From the NCBI GenBank assembly GCA_964613215.1, contig CAZTHK010000012.1, positions 1 to 64,000 on the forward strand: DNA of 64,000 nt, read 5' to 3'. The position numbers and the translations under genes were made by a program. The notes beneath the pieces are model-generated. The model was not told where the DNA came from. It saw nothing but the letters and a program-made list of their open reading frames with translations, and did no database searches. The stretch comes from CAZTHK01 sp964613215. Its GTDB lineage: Bacteria > Krumholzibacteriota > Krumholzibacteriia > Krumholzibacteriales > CAZTHK01. This document shows, one piece after another, positions 18,983-27,322 of the stretch (position 1 is the first letter of the stretch; the number at the start of each line of letters is the position of its first letter).

Positions 18983-20236
18983 TCAGGTTATACGTTCTAT
19001 ATTTTCCAGCTTGCCGCTCTCTTCAGATACGGGAATCTTCTTGTTTCCGCTGATAACCTTGAACTCCGGCGGAGATGCCGGCTTCCTGTCCATATCCCTG
19101 GTAGTTTCGGCCTTCTCCCAGGCTGAAAGCCTCCTCCCTGAAATATATCTAAATATGGCGGCCACCGCAGCCGAATGGACCATCACGAAATAGAAGGGGA
19201 CGAGAAACAGCTTGTGCTGGGTCCTGCCCCTTCTCATCAATGCCCCGATACCGGCCAGGGCATAGAAGGTATTCTGAAGTGCAAAGAAAACCACCATAAC
19301 CGGACTTTCCAGCACCATCAGATTGGAGAAATACAGCAGTGGCAACATTGGTCCGATCAACCATCTCAGCAGTTTTCTGGTGATGAACTGAAATTTTCTC
19401 AGTGACCCGCCCAAACTTCCGTTCATATTAGTTAAACCGGTAAGGCCCCTTACTATTATTCTGTACTTACGGGCAAATTCCTCCCTGGAGAAGAAGGTAG
19501 GCTTCTCATAGGCAATAGCATCCTCTTCGTATACTACATCATAACCGGCTGCTGCCACCTCTGCCGGAAGCTGAAAATCATTTGCCACATTGGTGAATAC
19601 CGGGGTAAAAAGCCCCCTTCTTATCGCAAATATGGTTCCCGTACCGACCAGCACCGAACCCAGCCTACTCTCCAGCCGGTTCAGAAAAAGTTCGTACTTC
19701 CAGTAAAGGCTCTCCCCCTTTCCCACAAATGACTTATTATCAAAATACTTGAGTTGCCCTATTACACAACCCACCTGTCTGTCTACAAAATTTCTAACCA
19801 GCTTCCTGATAGCATCCTGATGATAGAGAGCATTGGCATCGGAAAAAACAACCACATCCCCCTCCAGATCCTTCATCACACTGTTAATTGTAGCACTCTT
19901 TCCCTTCCGCTTTTCAAATCTCCTCAAAACTACATTCTGATCACTGTATCCGGTCACTATTTTGTCGGTGTCATCGTCAGAACCGTCGGATGCAACCACT
20001 ATGGTCAATTTCTCACGGGGATAATCCAACCGGAGGCTGTTCTTTATCTTTTCCCTGATTACCCTCTCTTCGTTATAGGCGGATATGATCATTATCACCT
20101 CGGGGCAATACTTCTCGTCGTAGATCCTCTCCCTCCCCCTGAAAATACCCAGCAGGTACAACACCAGGGGGTATCCGGCGTAAATGAAGAGTATCAGGCT
20201 AATTATGATAAATATTAATCCCTCGAATAACATACC
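18983..20236 (-). CDS. Membrane glycosyltransferase family 2
   Basis: Processive-type GT-A enzyme with an N-terminal membrane helix (about 4-26 from this start), a catalytic domain with IISAYNEERVI, ASDGSDDDTD, FSDANALY (DxD-like) and NDFQLPAEVAAAGYDVVYEEDAIAYE, and three C-terminal hydrophobic segments (about 290-385). The frame is open to 20284, but the ATG at 20236 has GGAGAAGAG just ahead and begins directly at the membrane helix. It heads a two-gene operon and probably makes or extends an exopolysaccharide chain. Confidence 0.87.
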   Translation of the reverse strand, partial: GMLFEGLIFIIISLILFIYAGYPLVLYLLGIFRGRERIYDEKYCPEVIMIISAYNEERVIREKIKNSLRLDYPREKLTIVVASDGSDDDTDKIVTGYSDQNVVLRRFEKRKGKSATINSVMKDLEGDVVVFSDANALYHQDAIRKLVRNFVDRQVGCVIGQLKYFDNKSFVGKGESLYWKYELFLNRLESRLGSVLVGTGTIFAIRRGLFTPVFTNVANDFQLPAEVAAAGYDVVYEEDAIAYEKPTFFSREEFARKYRIIVRGLTGLTNMNGSLGGSLRKFQFITRKLLRWLIGPMLPLLYFSNLMVLESPVMVVFFALQNTFYALAGIGALMRRGRTQHKLFLVPFYFVMVHSAAVAAIFRYISGRRLSAWEKAETTRDMDRKPASPPEFKVISGNKKIPVSEESGKLENIERIT

Positions 20237-20274
20237 CATCTCTCTTCTCCAGAATATTGTTTCATAAATAACAT

Positions 20275-20309
20275 ACCCCGGCATAAATTCAAACTCTTTT
20301 TGCCGGGGT
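20275..20309. repeat. Inverted repeat in the glycosyltransferase leader
   Basis: ACCCCGGCA (20275-20283) and TGCCGGGGT (20301-20309) are perfect 9-base arms around a 17-base loop. They lie in the 5' leader of the glycosyltransferase operon, about 40 bases before the chosen start. Neither strand has a T-run after the hairpin, so it does not look like a terminator. Confidence 0.7.
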
Positions 20310-20419
20310 TATATAAAAAAATACGCTCCTTTTTACTTCGATAACACGACCTATTCAATTGATAGACATATCAAAAGCAAAATAGTAGCGTTTCTTCTAT
20401 AGTTTCTCCTTTTTCATAC

Positions 20420-20448
20420 AGTATAATTCATTGTTGTTTTAATGTCAA
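20420..20448 (-). promoter_or_regulatory. Near-consensus sigma70 promoter for the glycosyltransferase operon
   Basis: On the minus strand TTGACA (20443-20448) and TATACT (20420-20425) are spaced by 17 bases, giving 11 of 12 consensus positions. Transcription would start near 20413 and leave a leader of about 175 bases before the family 2 glycosyltransferase. Confidence 0.65.
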
Positions 20449-20509
20449 TATGCTAATAACCCCGGCTATTGCCGCATATACAATCCCGTATCCTCCGGGA
20501 GTGGATATT

Positions 20510-22525
20510 CTATTCTATCCCCCGGAATTTCATTCTGGTCACTCCGCCGTTGTTGGTACCAATCCAGATACAGCCCTCCCCGTCCTCTACTATAGATATT
20601 ATATGATCATCGTAAATACCATCTCTCACTCCGGGTTTCTCCCATCTGCCCCGCCGATAAATCAGAAGCCCTGATTCCCTGGTACATAGAAACATCCCGC
20701 CCCTGCTTGAACTGTAAACATCGGTAGGTACTATACCGCCGGAAATATTTGGGTACTTCAGCATCTGCCACCTCCCGCCGGAGAGACGATAGATCCCCTC
20801 ATCTCCGGCTATCAATATATTTCCATGGTGGTCGAGACCCAGTGCGGGTGAAATCACACTTTCCCCCTGCTGCTCTGTTTCCCCCCCATCCGGCAGCAGC
20901 CTTATACCACTTCCCAGGTAAGCAGATCCGGATGTATCCGGCGGTTGGCTCTCCAGCCGTGGAGAGGGGTTGATGGAGATTTCCTTCCATAGCCCTTCCC
21001 TGAACCTGGTTGCCACTCCATCCACTATCGCCCATACCGACCCTTCGGCATCCACCTCCAGGTCTTCAACGTGATTGCCGGGAAGACTCCGGTCGCCGGA
21101 ATAATGCACCCATCTGTTTCCTTCATAAGCCATTATTCCACTGTCATAAGTGCCGAACCATACCCGGCCTGCAGAATCCGGCTGAACAGCCACGAAGTGT
21201 TCGGTTGGCAATCCCTGCCTCCGGTCAAATACCTCCCAGTTTCCCCTCCACTTCCTGAGTATACCGAACCTGGTGGCCATCCAGATGGTACCATCCCCCA
21301 GCTCAACCGCATCGGTCACACTCCCCCGGCACCATCTGTGGGGAAGCTCAAGCCTCTCAATTCCTTCTCCTTCAAGCTCTAATACCTGGACGGGAGTGAT
21401 AAAAAATATCCCCCCCTGCTTATCTCCCCTCACCTCTACATGATCAGAGGGAAAATCCTGGGGTATCAGCAACTCCTCGGCTCCATACTGGGAGATCCGT
21501 ACTACTCTCCCCTCTGAATCACCCAGATACTTATTTCCGGCAAGATCATGATGTATGGATCTGAAATTCCGGCCACCAAGCTCATAGCCTTCCACCTGGT
21601 AACGGCGCCATCCCGATCCATCGAAGTAACCTGTGCCACCGTCACAGGCAGCCCATATAAATCCATCCGGTCCCAGACTGAAAGCATGTACATTCCCGCC
21701 GGGGAGACCCCGCCTGATTCCATACACCTTCACTCTGCCCAGATCCAGAACGGTAACTCCCTGCCTCTCTATCGCCAGAAATACCCTCCCCTGTTCATCC
21801 ATCGCTATATCGGATACCGGTCCAATGGGTATATTCCTGCCATATCTCATGGGTTTCCAGCTGAATGAATCAGCTGCGCATAATCCACTGGCAGTGCCAA
21901 ACAATATTTTCGAAGGAGTTTTTTCAAACACGGTCAGAACACGGTTGTCCAGCAGAGAATCACTGCGTGAATAGACTGTAATGATATCCCCTCTTATCAG
22001 GATTACACCATGGCCATAGGTTGATATCCACATCCCGTTCTCACCATTGATTATGTCTGTAACCTTCTCAAAAAAGGGATATGATGCCCTGTTATAATGC
22101 AGCCATCCCTCTTCGCCGCGAATGCTTAACCCATTATCCCCTCCTACCCACAACCTGCCGGAGTAGTCGCTGTTTATTGCGGTGATAGAGCGGGAAGCGG
22201 TTTGATCTAACGGAAAAACTGAGTCGCCAGAAACCGGCAGGACGAATAACCCTCCCCCGGTACCTATCCACAGAGTATCCCGGAAACTGAACAGGTCATT
22301 GACCATCCTGGCGGAAGTGAAATTTTCTGCAACCAGGGGGTGAAGTATTCTCCCCAATGTTTCCCCCGGGGGGAGAGGCAATGAATCTCCGGCTGCTACC
22401 CAGCCGGCCACATCCTCCTCAATTCTCAAATCCAATTCTTCTTCCTGTGAATAAACCGCTGATTCCATCAAAGGCATCAGCAGTGCAACCATTATCAGAA
22501 AGATCAACAGCTCTTTAAGTCTCAA
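20510..22525 (-). CDS. Secreted two-component-type beta-propeller protein
   Basis: The signal peptide (RLKELLIFLIMVALLMPLMESAVYS) is followed by about 12 short repeats built around IW.GT..G, for example LWIGTGGGLFVL, VWFGTYDSGIMAYEG and IWIGTNNGGVTRMKF. These are Reg_prop-like units, which form the sensor propellers of hybrid two-component systems. There is no membrane helix, kinase or regulator after the propeller, so the protein is free in the periplasm or outside. GGAGG (22533-22528) fits the TTG at 22525 better than the ATG at 22543. A palindrome-bearing promoter lies just upstream. Confidence 0.8.
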   Translation of the reverse strand: MRLKELLIFLIMVALLMPLMESAVYSQEEELDLRIEEDVAGWVAAGDSLPLPPGETLGRILHPLVAENFTSARMVNDLFSFRDTLWIGTGGGLFVLPVSGDSVFPLDQTASRSITAINSDYSGRLWVGGDNGLSIRGEEGWLHYNRASYPFFEKVTDIINGENGMWISTYGHGVILIRGDIITVYSRSDSLLDNRVLTVFEKTPSKILFGTASGLCAADSFSWKPMRYGRNIPIGPVSDIAMDEQGRVFLAIERQGVTVLDLGRVKVYGIRRGLPGGNVHAFSLGPDGFIWAACDGGTGYFDGSGWRRYQVEGYELGGRNFRSIHHDLAGNKYLGDSEGRVVRISQYGAEELLIPQDFPSDHVEVRGDKQGGIFFITPVQVLELEGEGIERLELPHRWCRGSVTDAVELGDGTIWMATRFGILRKWRGNWEVFDRRQGLPTEHFVAVQPDSAGRVWFGTYDSGIMAYEGNRWVHYSGDRSLPGNHVEDLEVDAEGSVWAIVDGVATRFREGLWKEISINPSPRLESQPPDTSGSAYLGSGIRLLPDGGETEQQGESVISPALGLDHHGNILIAGDEGIYRLSGGRWQMLKYPNISGGIVPTDVYSSSRGGMFLCTRESGLLIYRRGRWEKPGVRDGIYDDHIISIVEDGEGCIWIGTNNGGVTRMKFRGIE

Positions 22526-22560
22526 AATAAACCTCCATATCATCCGCAGGGATAGAGATT

Positions 22561-22566
22561 ATTATA
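22561..22566 (-). promoter_or_regulatory. Consensus -10 element of the propeller gene
   Basis: TATAAT on the minus strand, abutting a 20-bp palindrome on its upstream side. No good -35 match is seen at 16-18 bases, which would fit a promoter needing an activator. Confidence 0.4.
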
Positions 22567-22586
22567 ACTTGAATTATAATTCAAGT
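22567..22586. promoter_or_regulatory. 20-bp perfect palindrome, likely operator
   Basis: ACTTGAATTA is followed immediately by its exact reverse complement. It occupies the spacer directly upstream of the -10 element of the propeller gene, the usual place for a dimeric regulator. No transcription factor gene is adjacent, so the binding protein is unknown. Confidence 0.55.
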
Positions 22587-22700
22587 GTAATGAGTATCCG
22601 GATAAAATTCATGCTGTCCGGGGACACATAGAAGACCAATCCGCGGGGCGTCCGCAGGATTGCATCCATTCTGTTTTATTTGCTGCATTTAAATATGAAC

Positions 22701-24122
22701 TCAGTAGAGGGTGATTTCCTCCCGGGCCGTATCGGAATCATACGGAATAAGGTGAGAATCGGGGGTATGCACCAGCTCCTCCAGGAAACCCGAAATATCT
22801 CCACCTCCCACTCTTAACACCGCATCAGTCAAAGTTGTTTCGTCTATCCTGCAGATACTGCTGCATTCACTATACATGATTTTGAGTACATCAATAAGTC
22901 CCGCCCTCCCTCCGGATGAATTTCTGATCCTTTTTTCCAGGGCTTCAGCTGCCAGGAATCCGCCATGGTAAAGCAGATTGACCATATTCTTATTATCCAG
23001 CCTGCTGTTGATTGCTTCTGCTATGGGAATTTCCTGCCGGCGGGGGTTATCCACATACTGTTTCATGATAGATTCCCTGTTCAGATTATACTGCCTGGAT
23101 GTAAGAATATTTATGTCCATGAGCACCTGATAGGAAAAATATACTGTCACACCCTCGGTGAACCAGAGAAACCTGTTATCAACCGGTTTTAATACCTCTC
23201 CATTCCAGTTGTGAAAGAACTCATGAGCCACAATAGAGATGGGAGTATCGAACAGACTGCTGCGGTCAAGCCCCCTGTCCAGCAGCAGGAGCATCCCGTT
23301 ACCGATATGCATCCCATACATGTCGAATCTGTCCGCATCCCTTACCGGATTAGGGTCGCAGATAAATATATAATGACTGTATGGCGAACTACCGAACATG
23401 GATATCTCCCGTGATACGATCTCGCATATAAGATCAAAAAATTCATCATCACCGAAATTCCAGCTCCCCCCCATAGCCAGGGATAATTTTACCCCTTTGA
23501 CCTCTCTTTTCTTCCATCTGTATTCACCACAACCTGCCATCATGGTGGCCAGACCATCCATTCCGGGAACAACCACCCTGCCATTTATAACCGGCCGGGC
23601 TGCTATCTTCTTGCCGGGAAAGCATGAATCCAGATCCACTATTATCCTTCCCGGAGAGTCAAGTTGAGGAAGAAGGAATAGATCACCTCCCAGTATCCTC
23701 AACCGGTCCCGGCCGGGAAATGAAATCATCCCTTCCAGATCAGGTTTATACCGGTCCACCACCGAGAGAACCACCTGGTATTCCAGAGAAAAATCCCTCC
23801 CCCGGTTAAAGACGGTAATTCCATCCTCCGACTGCTCCACCTCCAGCAACCCGCCCCGGTTATCCCTTGCTACCGGATTGAGGCATTCAACCACCCTTCC
23901 CCCCTTATAACAGGCGGGTTTGAAAGCGGTTTCCCCCCTCATACTGCCATATACATTACAACTGATTGCGAAAAGATCCAGTTTCTTATCCTTCATGGAG
24001 ACCCGGTAAGAAAAGAAGGGAAATGCACCTTCATCCGCCGCAATATCCGGTGAATGCAAAACGGTAAGGTAAACCGGAACCAGGGCAAAAAAAATAATTA
24101 TGCAAATATTTATCCTTCTCAT
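22701..24122 (-). CDS. Secreted M61-family metallopeptidase
   Basis: An exported protein of 473 residues with a signal peptide (RRINICIIIFFALVPVYLTVLHS). The zinc site VAHEFFHNWNGE (HExxH) is followed by WFTEGVTVYFSYQVL, with the third ligand Glu, as in M61 (glycyl aminopeptidase) and M1-like gluzincins. The N-terminal beta-rich domain spans about 30-220. The C-terminal PDZ domain common in M61 is absent. It lies downstream of no other gene in its direction. Confidence 0.82.
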   Translation of the reverse strand: MRRINICIIIFFALVPVYLTVLHSPDIAADEGAFPFFSYRVSMKDKKLDLFAISCNVYGSMRGETAFKPACYKGGRVVECLNPVARDNRGGLLEVEQSEDGITVFNRGRDFSLEYQVVLSVVDRYKPDLEGMISFPGRDRLRILGGDLFLLPQLDSPGRIIVDLDSCFPGKKIAARPVINGRVVVPGMDGLATMMAGCGEYRWKKREVKGVKLSLAMGGSWNFGDDEFFDLICEIVSREISMFGSSPYSHYIFICDPNPVRDADRFDMYGMHIGNGMLLLLDRGLDRSSLFDTPISIVAHEFFHNWNGEVLKPVDNRFLWFTEGVTVYFSYQVLMDINILTSRQYNLNRESIMKQYVDNPRRQEIPIAEAINSRLDNKNMVNLLYHGGFLAAEALEKRIRNSSGGRAGLIDVLKIMYSECSSICRIDETTLTDAVLRVGGGDISGFLEELVHTPDSHLIPYDSDTAREEITLY

Positions 24123-24843
24123 AACATTATATATCTGCTACAGATATAACAGCTTTTAAAACATCCCAATACAGCTCTGATTACAGTTGCGGTTCATTAT
24201 CAAACAGCCTGTAAATTATCCCGGTCAATCCTCTCCGGTAACGATCCGGCCGGAGCATAACTGGAATTGCCGGAAAATGTGCTGCCCCTGCTCTCATCCG
24301 TTCTGATGATCTTCTTCCTGCCCCTGAATTCAGCAAGGCTCATTCCATAAATCATTGAACTGTAATACAAGGCTGATTTTTAAAGACAGACCTGATTATA
24401 AAAGTATAATTTCTTTCCCTTCATCCAGCATGCTATTTTTAAAGCCCTCAATTATTTCGAACATCTCCCCCGGTTCATCGAAATTTTTCCTCTGACTCTT
24501 CAGGGTCATTATTGACAGCTATATCTCCTACGAAGCGGAGCAGGCACTGATGCTGGTACAGGCGGGCAGCAGGGTTGGAATAATAGCTCTTGAGGAACCG
24601 GATTCAGCTCCGGCGCCGGAACCGGTAAAATTCCGGTGGGCGGAAGCATGCATGATAAATGCGGTTTTTGAGTTGGGAGTGATTCATCCGGAAGCAACCG
24701 GATTGCAAACTCCGGCCCGGCTTGAAAATCAATAAAATGTATGGAGCAATGAACATTGACAGAAAAATATAATAGGATTACTTTTAAAAAGGCAAATAAC
24801 AGATGGCATAGCGATAATTCAGGGATACAGCTTGTGAAAAGGG
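24123..24843. other. 721-base spacer with one unassigned open frame
   Basis: The sequence between the divergently transcribed M61 and sirtuin genes is AT-rich at both ends. TTGACA (24756-24761) and TATAAT (24768-24773) occur, but only 6 bases apart, so they do not form one promoter. The central part holds the open frame at 24496-24735. Nothing else is recognised. Confidence 0.5.
24496..24735 (+). pseudogene. Unidentified 80-codon open frame, possible gene fragment
   Basis: The frame runs from just after a TGA at 24493 to a stop at 24735. Its translation looks protein-like (EQALMLVQAGSRVGIIALEE, FRWAEACMINAVFELGVIHP), with one internal ATG at 24550 and no ribosome-binding site. I do not recognise the family. 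It may be a fragment of a lost gene or chance. Confidence 0.2.
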
Positions 24844-25614
24844 GTGATTTCCCCGGTGGAAAAATCACTTGAGGATAAGATATACAGGGCAGCGGAGATC
24901 ATTTCAGAATCTCAGAGAATGGTGGTATCTACCGGAGCGGGAGTATCCAGGGAGAGTGGAATTCCCACCTTCAGGGACAAGGAGGGGCTGTGGAATAAGT
25001 ACCGTCCAGAGGAACTGGCCTCAAAGGATGGATTTCTATCCAATCCCTCTCTGGTTTGGAGGTGGTACAGGGAACGCCTGCTGACCGCGAGGGATAAGGA
25101 TCCCAATCCCGGTCACTACGCCCTGGCCGAGCTGGAAGATCTGGTGCCTGAACTGGCAGTGGTCACTCAGAACGTGGACAATCTGCACCGCCGGGCGGGC
25201 AGCAATGTGGTGGTTGAACTCCACGGTAATATAGAACGCTACCGGTGTATGGATCACTCCCATCCGGCCAGTGAGGATAAAAGCTGGGAGGATGGAGAAC
25301 CGCCACGCTGCCACTGCGGGTCCATCATCCGTCCGGATGTAGTATGGTTTGGAGAACCGCTGCCCCGGGATGCCCTGGAATGTGCCTTCGATAAATCCAG
25401 CAAATGTGACACCTTCATGCTGGTTGGAACATCGGGACTTGTTCAGCCGGCCGCCACGCTGCCCCTGATAGCAAAACGCAGCGGAGCCTCCCTTATCGAG
25501 ATTAATATAAAACCATCCAACCTCAGCGACTCGGTGGATATACTGATCCAGGGCCGATCCGGTGAAATCCTGCCGGAGTTGATAAACAGGGTAAAAGATC
25601 TGGCGGGGAAGTAG
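24844..25614 (+). CDS. Sirtuin, NAD-dependent protein deacylase (class III type)
   Basis: Removes acyl groups from lysines, releasing nicotinamide and O-acyl-ADP-ribose. The 256 residues include GAGVSRESGIPTFRD (31-45), QNVDNLH (109-115), catalytic His127 in ELHGN and IIRPDVVWFGEPLP. Tyr75 and Arg78 in WRWYRER form the YxxR motif that in class III sirtuins recognises succinyl and malonyl groups. The zinc site is unusual: Cys135 with His138 as possible partner, then Cys156 and Cys158 only one residue apart. The start may be the GTG at 24844 or at 24856. The first hairpin repeat begins 3 bases after its stop. Confidence 0.92.
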   Translation: MISPVEKSLEDKIYRAAEIISESQRMVVSTGAGVSRESGIPTFRDKEGLWNKYRPEELASKDGFLSNPSLVWRWYRERLLTARDKDPNPGHYALAELEDLVPELAVVTQNVDNLHRRAGSNVVVELHGNIERYRCMDHSHPASEDKSWEDGEPPRCHCGSIIRPDVVWFGEPLPRDALECAFDKSSKCDTFMLVGTSGLVQPAATLPLIAKRSGASLIEINIKPSNLSDSVDILIQGRSGEILPELINRVKDLAGK

Positions 25615-25617
25615 ATA

Positions 25618-25733
25618 CCCACGGGCAAGCCCGTGGCACTGACCGCAAAATTACGAGCCTTGCTCCACGCCCTTCGGGCGAGTTCAAATTCACCCACGTG
25701 CAGGCACGTGGAACTCTGCCCGGCGGGGCATTA
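25618..25733 (+). repeat. Multi-hairpin intergenic repeat, copy A
   Basis: First of four related ~115-base elements. Stem 1 is CACGGG/CCCGTG, stem 2 is CGCCC/GGGCG, stem 3 is CCACGTGC/GCACGTGG (8 bp perfect) and stem 4 is TGCCC/GGGCA. The shared spacer reads TTCA.ATTCACCCACG, and GAACTCTGCCC follows stem 3. It lies between the sirtuin and WD40-like genes. Confidence 0.85.
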
Positions 25734-25954
25734 AAAATTATCCTCCGGGAAAATTATTATTCCTGAAATCGAAACATGAATGTACCAATCCTGATTCAAT
25801 CACGAAAATCCTTCCCGGGTTGATGACGGGGAATCACAATCCTCCACTCAATCGGCCGTATTCCCGGTAATTACTGTATTCGGGAATAATATGCAAAAAA
25901 GTTATAATTTTTGATATAATATTAAAATGAGGAGTCCATAAGGAGTATTCCGTA

Positions 25955-27322
25955 TTGAAACCGGTTAAGTGCATTATACTGGTGTGGATGATACTATCCT
26001 GCGCAGTCAGAATTTTAGCCCAGGTCACCTTCATCGACACCGCCGTGGTGGAAAACCAGGCCCGCGACTGTGTCTGGAGCGAAGACGGCAACTACTTCGC
26101 CATCCCCAACAAGAACGGTCTAGAGGGTGACCCGGACGAAGTTCAGATCTGGGAGGTACCCCCTCCCTACGGAAATCAGCCGGACATGGCCTGGCCCTTT
26201 CCGGGCCTGATGACGCTCGATTATGGATGGTGCGGAGATTATCTGGCCATCTGTGGTTGCAGCGACTATAAGACTGTGGTGATATACGACATATCACTCG
26301 ACGACAGCTGGCGTGATAATGAAGTGGCCAGCTTCTGTATTCAGTATAAATGCCACCAGATGGAATGGTCCCATAACGGGAATTATCTGATCTGTGAAGC
26401 ACTTGATGACACAGGATTTGAGGATGACAGCGATCTGGTGGTATACAACTGTATGTACAGTGATCCTTCGGAGTGGTCGGAAATCAGGTTTATCGACACC
26501 CCCTTCCAGACCGACAAACAGGAGATGTATGTCAGTTCCGGCAGCAAATGGCTGTCCTTCGAAAGCCATAATCAGCATGATGATCACATGGTTCACATCT
26601 GGAACATATCTTCAAACAAACCGGTGGACTGGTATCAGGAGTATGTCAAGACCGGGCAGATGGGAGGACATTTTTCCCCCTCCGGCAACTACTTCGTTAC
26701 CGAAGATGCAGTGAATGATAATGTATATATCTACCGCACATCCGACGGCAGCCTGGTAAAACAGATGACCATACCCGCAGACGGGCCGGTATTTCATCCG
26801 GATACAGACGACACCGGGGGACTTAACAGCGGATTTCTGGCACTGGCGGGAAACAGGGCCATGCTAACAGTGAACATAGAGGATTGGTCCATAACTTACA
26901 GCGGTGTGATGGTTAACAGTGCAGGCTGCAGATTCAGTCCCTCCGGCGATCTGGTGGCTGTTTATGAAGGGTATGGGGAGGGGAACGACCGGTGCGCCAT
27001 ATATAACTTTGATTACATTGCCGGGGTGGCAGAAGTTCCGGAAGGGGAAAGAATCAGCGCTGCTGCTGCTCCCAATCCGTTCAACGGCGGCACCTTCATC
27101 AATTACTGTTTTCCGGGACATTCCGGAGTAAAAATCGACATCTACAGTGCAGCCGGAGGGTTAATCAGAAACCTGGTTGATACTGAAGTCAGCGGGAAGA
27201 GGGAGAGAATCTTCTGGGACGGCAGGAATAACAGGGGAGAGTTAGTAGATAGCGGGGTTTACTTCTGCAGAATAGCTTCTCCCGATTACAGTACCACTAT
27301 AAAAACAGTAGTGACCCGCTAG
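25955..27322 (+). CDS. Secreted WD40-like protein with PNPFN-type C-terminal domain
   Basis: A signal peptide (residues 1-22, cut near ILAQ) precedes a beta-propeller-like body of repeating DxVWSEDGNYFA / MEWSHNGNYLI / GHFSPSGNYFV / CRFSPSGDLVA units (about 30-355). The C-terminal 85 residues hold AAPNPFNGGTFI, then WDGRNNRGELVDSGVYFCRI, the FlgD-like or type IX-type tail that keeps proteins at the cell surface in FCB bacteria. The TTG at 25955 follows AAGGAG. Tandem TATAAT-like boxes lie at 25903 and 25915. Its 3' end meets the Wzz-like gene on the other strand. Ligand unknown. Confidence 0.8.
   Translation: MKPVKCIILVWMILSCAVRILAQVTFIDTAVVENQARDCVWSEDGNYFAIPNKNGLEGDPDEVQIWEVPPPYGNQPDMAWPFPGLMTLDYGWCGDYLAICGCSDYKTVVIYDISLDDSWRDNEVASFCIQYKCHQMEWSHNGNYLICEALDDTGFEDDSDLVVYNCMYSDPSEWSEIRFIDTPFQTDKQEMYVSSGSKWLSFESHNQHDDHMVHIWNISSNKPVDWYQEYVKTGQMGGHFSPSGNYFVTEDAVNDNVYIYRTSDGSLVKQMTIPADGPVFHPDTDDTGGLNSGFLALAGNRAMLTVNIEDWSITYSGVMVNSAGCRFSPSGDLVAVYEGYGEGNDRCAIYNFDYIAGVAEVPEGERISAAAAPNPFNGGTFINYCFPGHSGVKIDIYSAAGGLIRNLVDTEVSGKRERIFWDGRNNRGELVDSGVYFCRIASPDYSTTIKTVVTR

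Noticed and set aside
24756..24773. TTGACA and TATAAT upstream of the sirtuin gene
   Set aside because: They are only 6 bases apart and cannot form one promoter; no suitable partner was seen for either at 16-18 bases.
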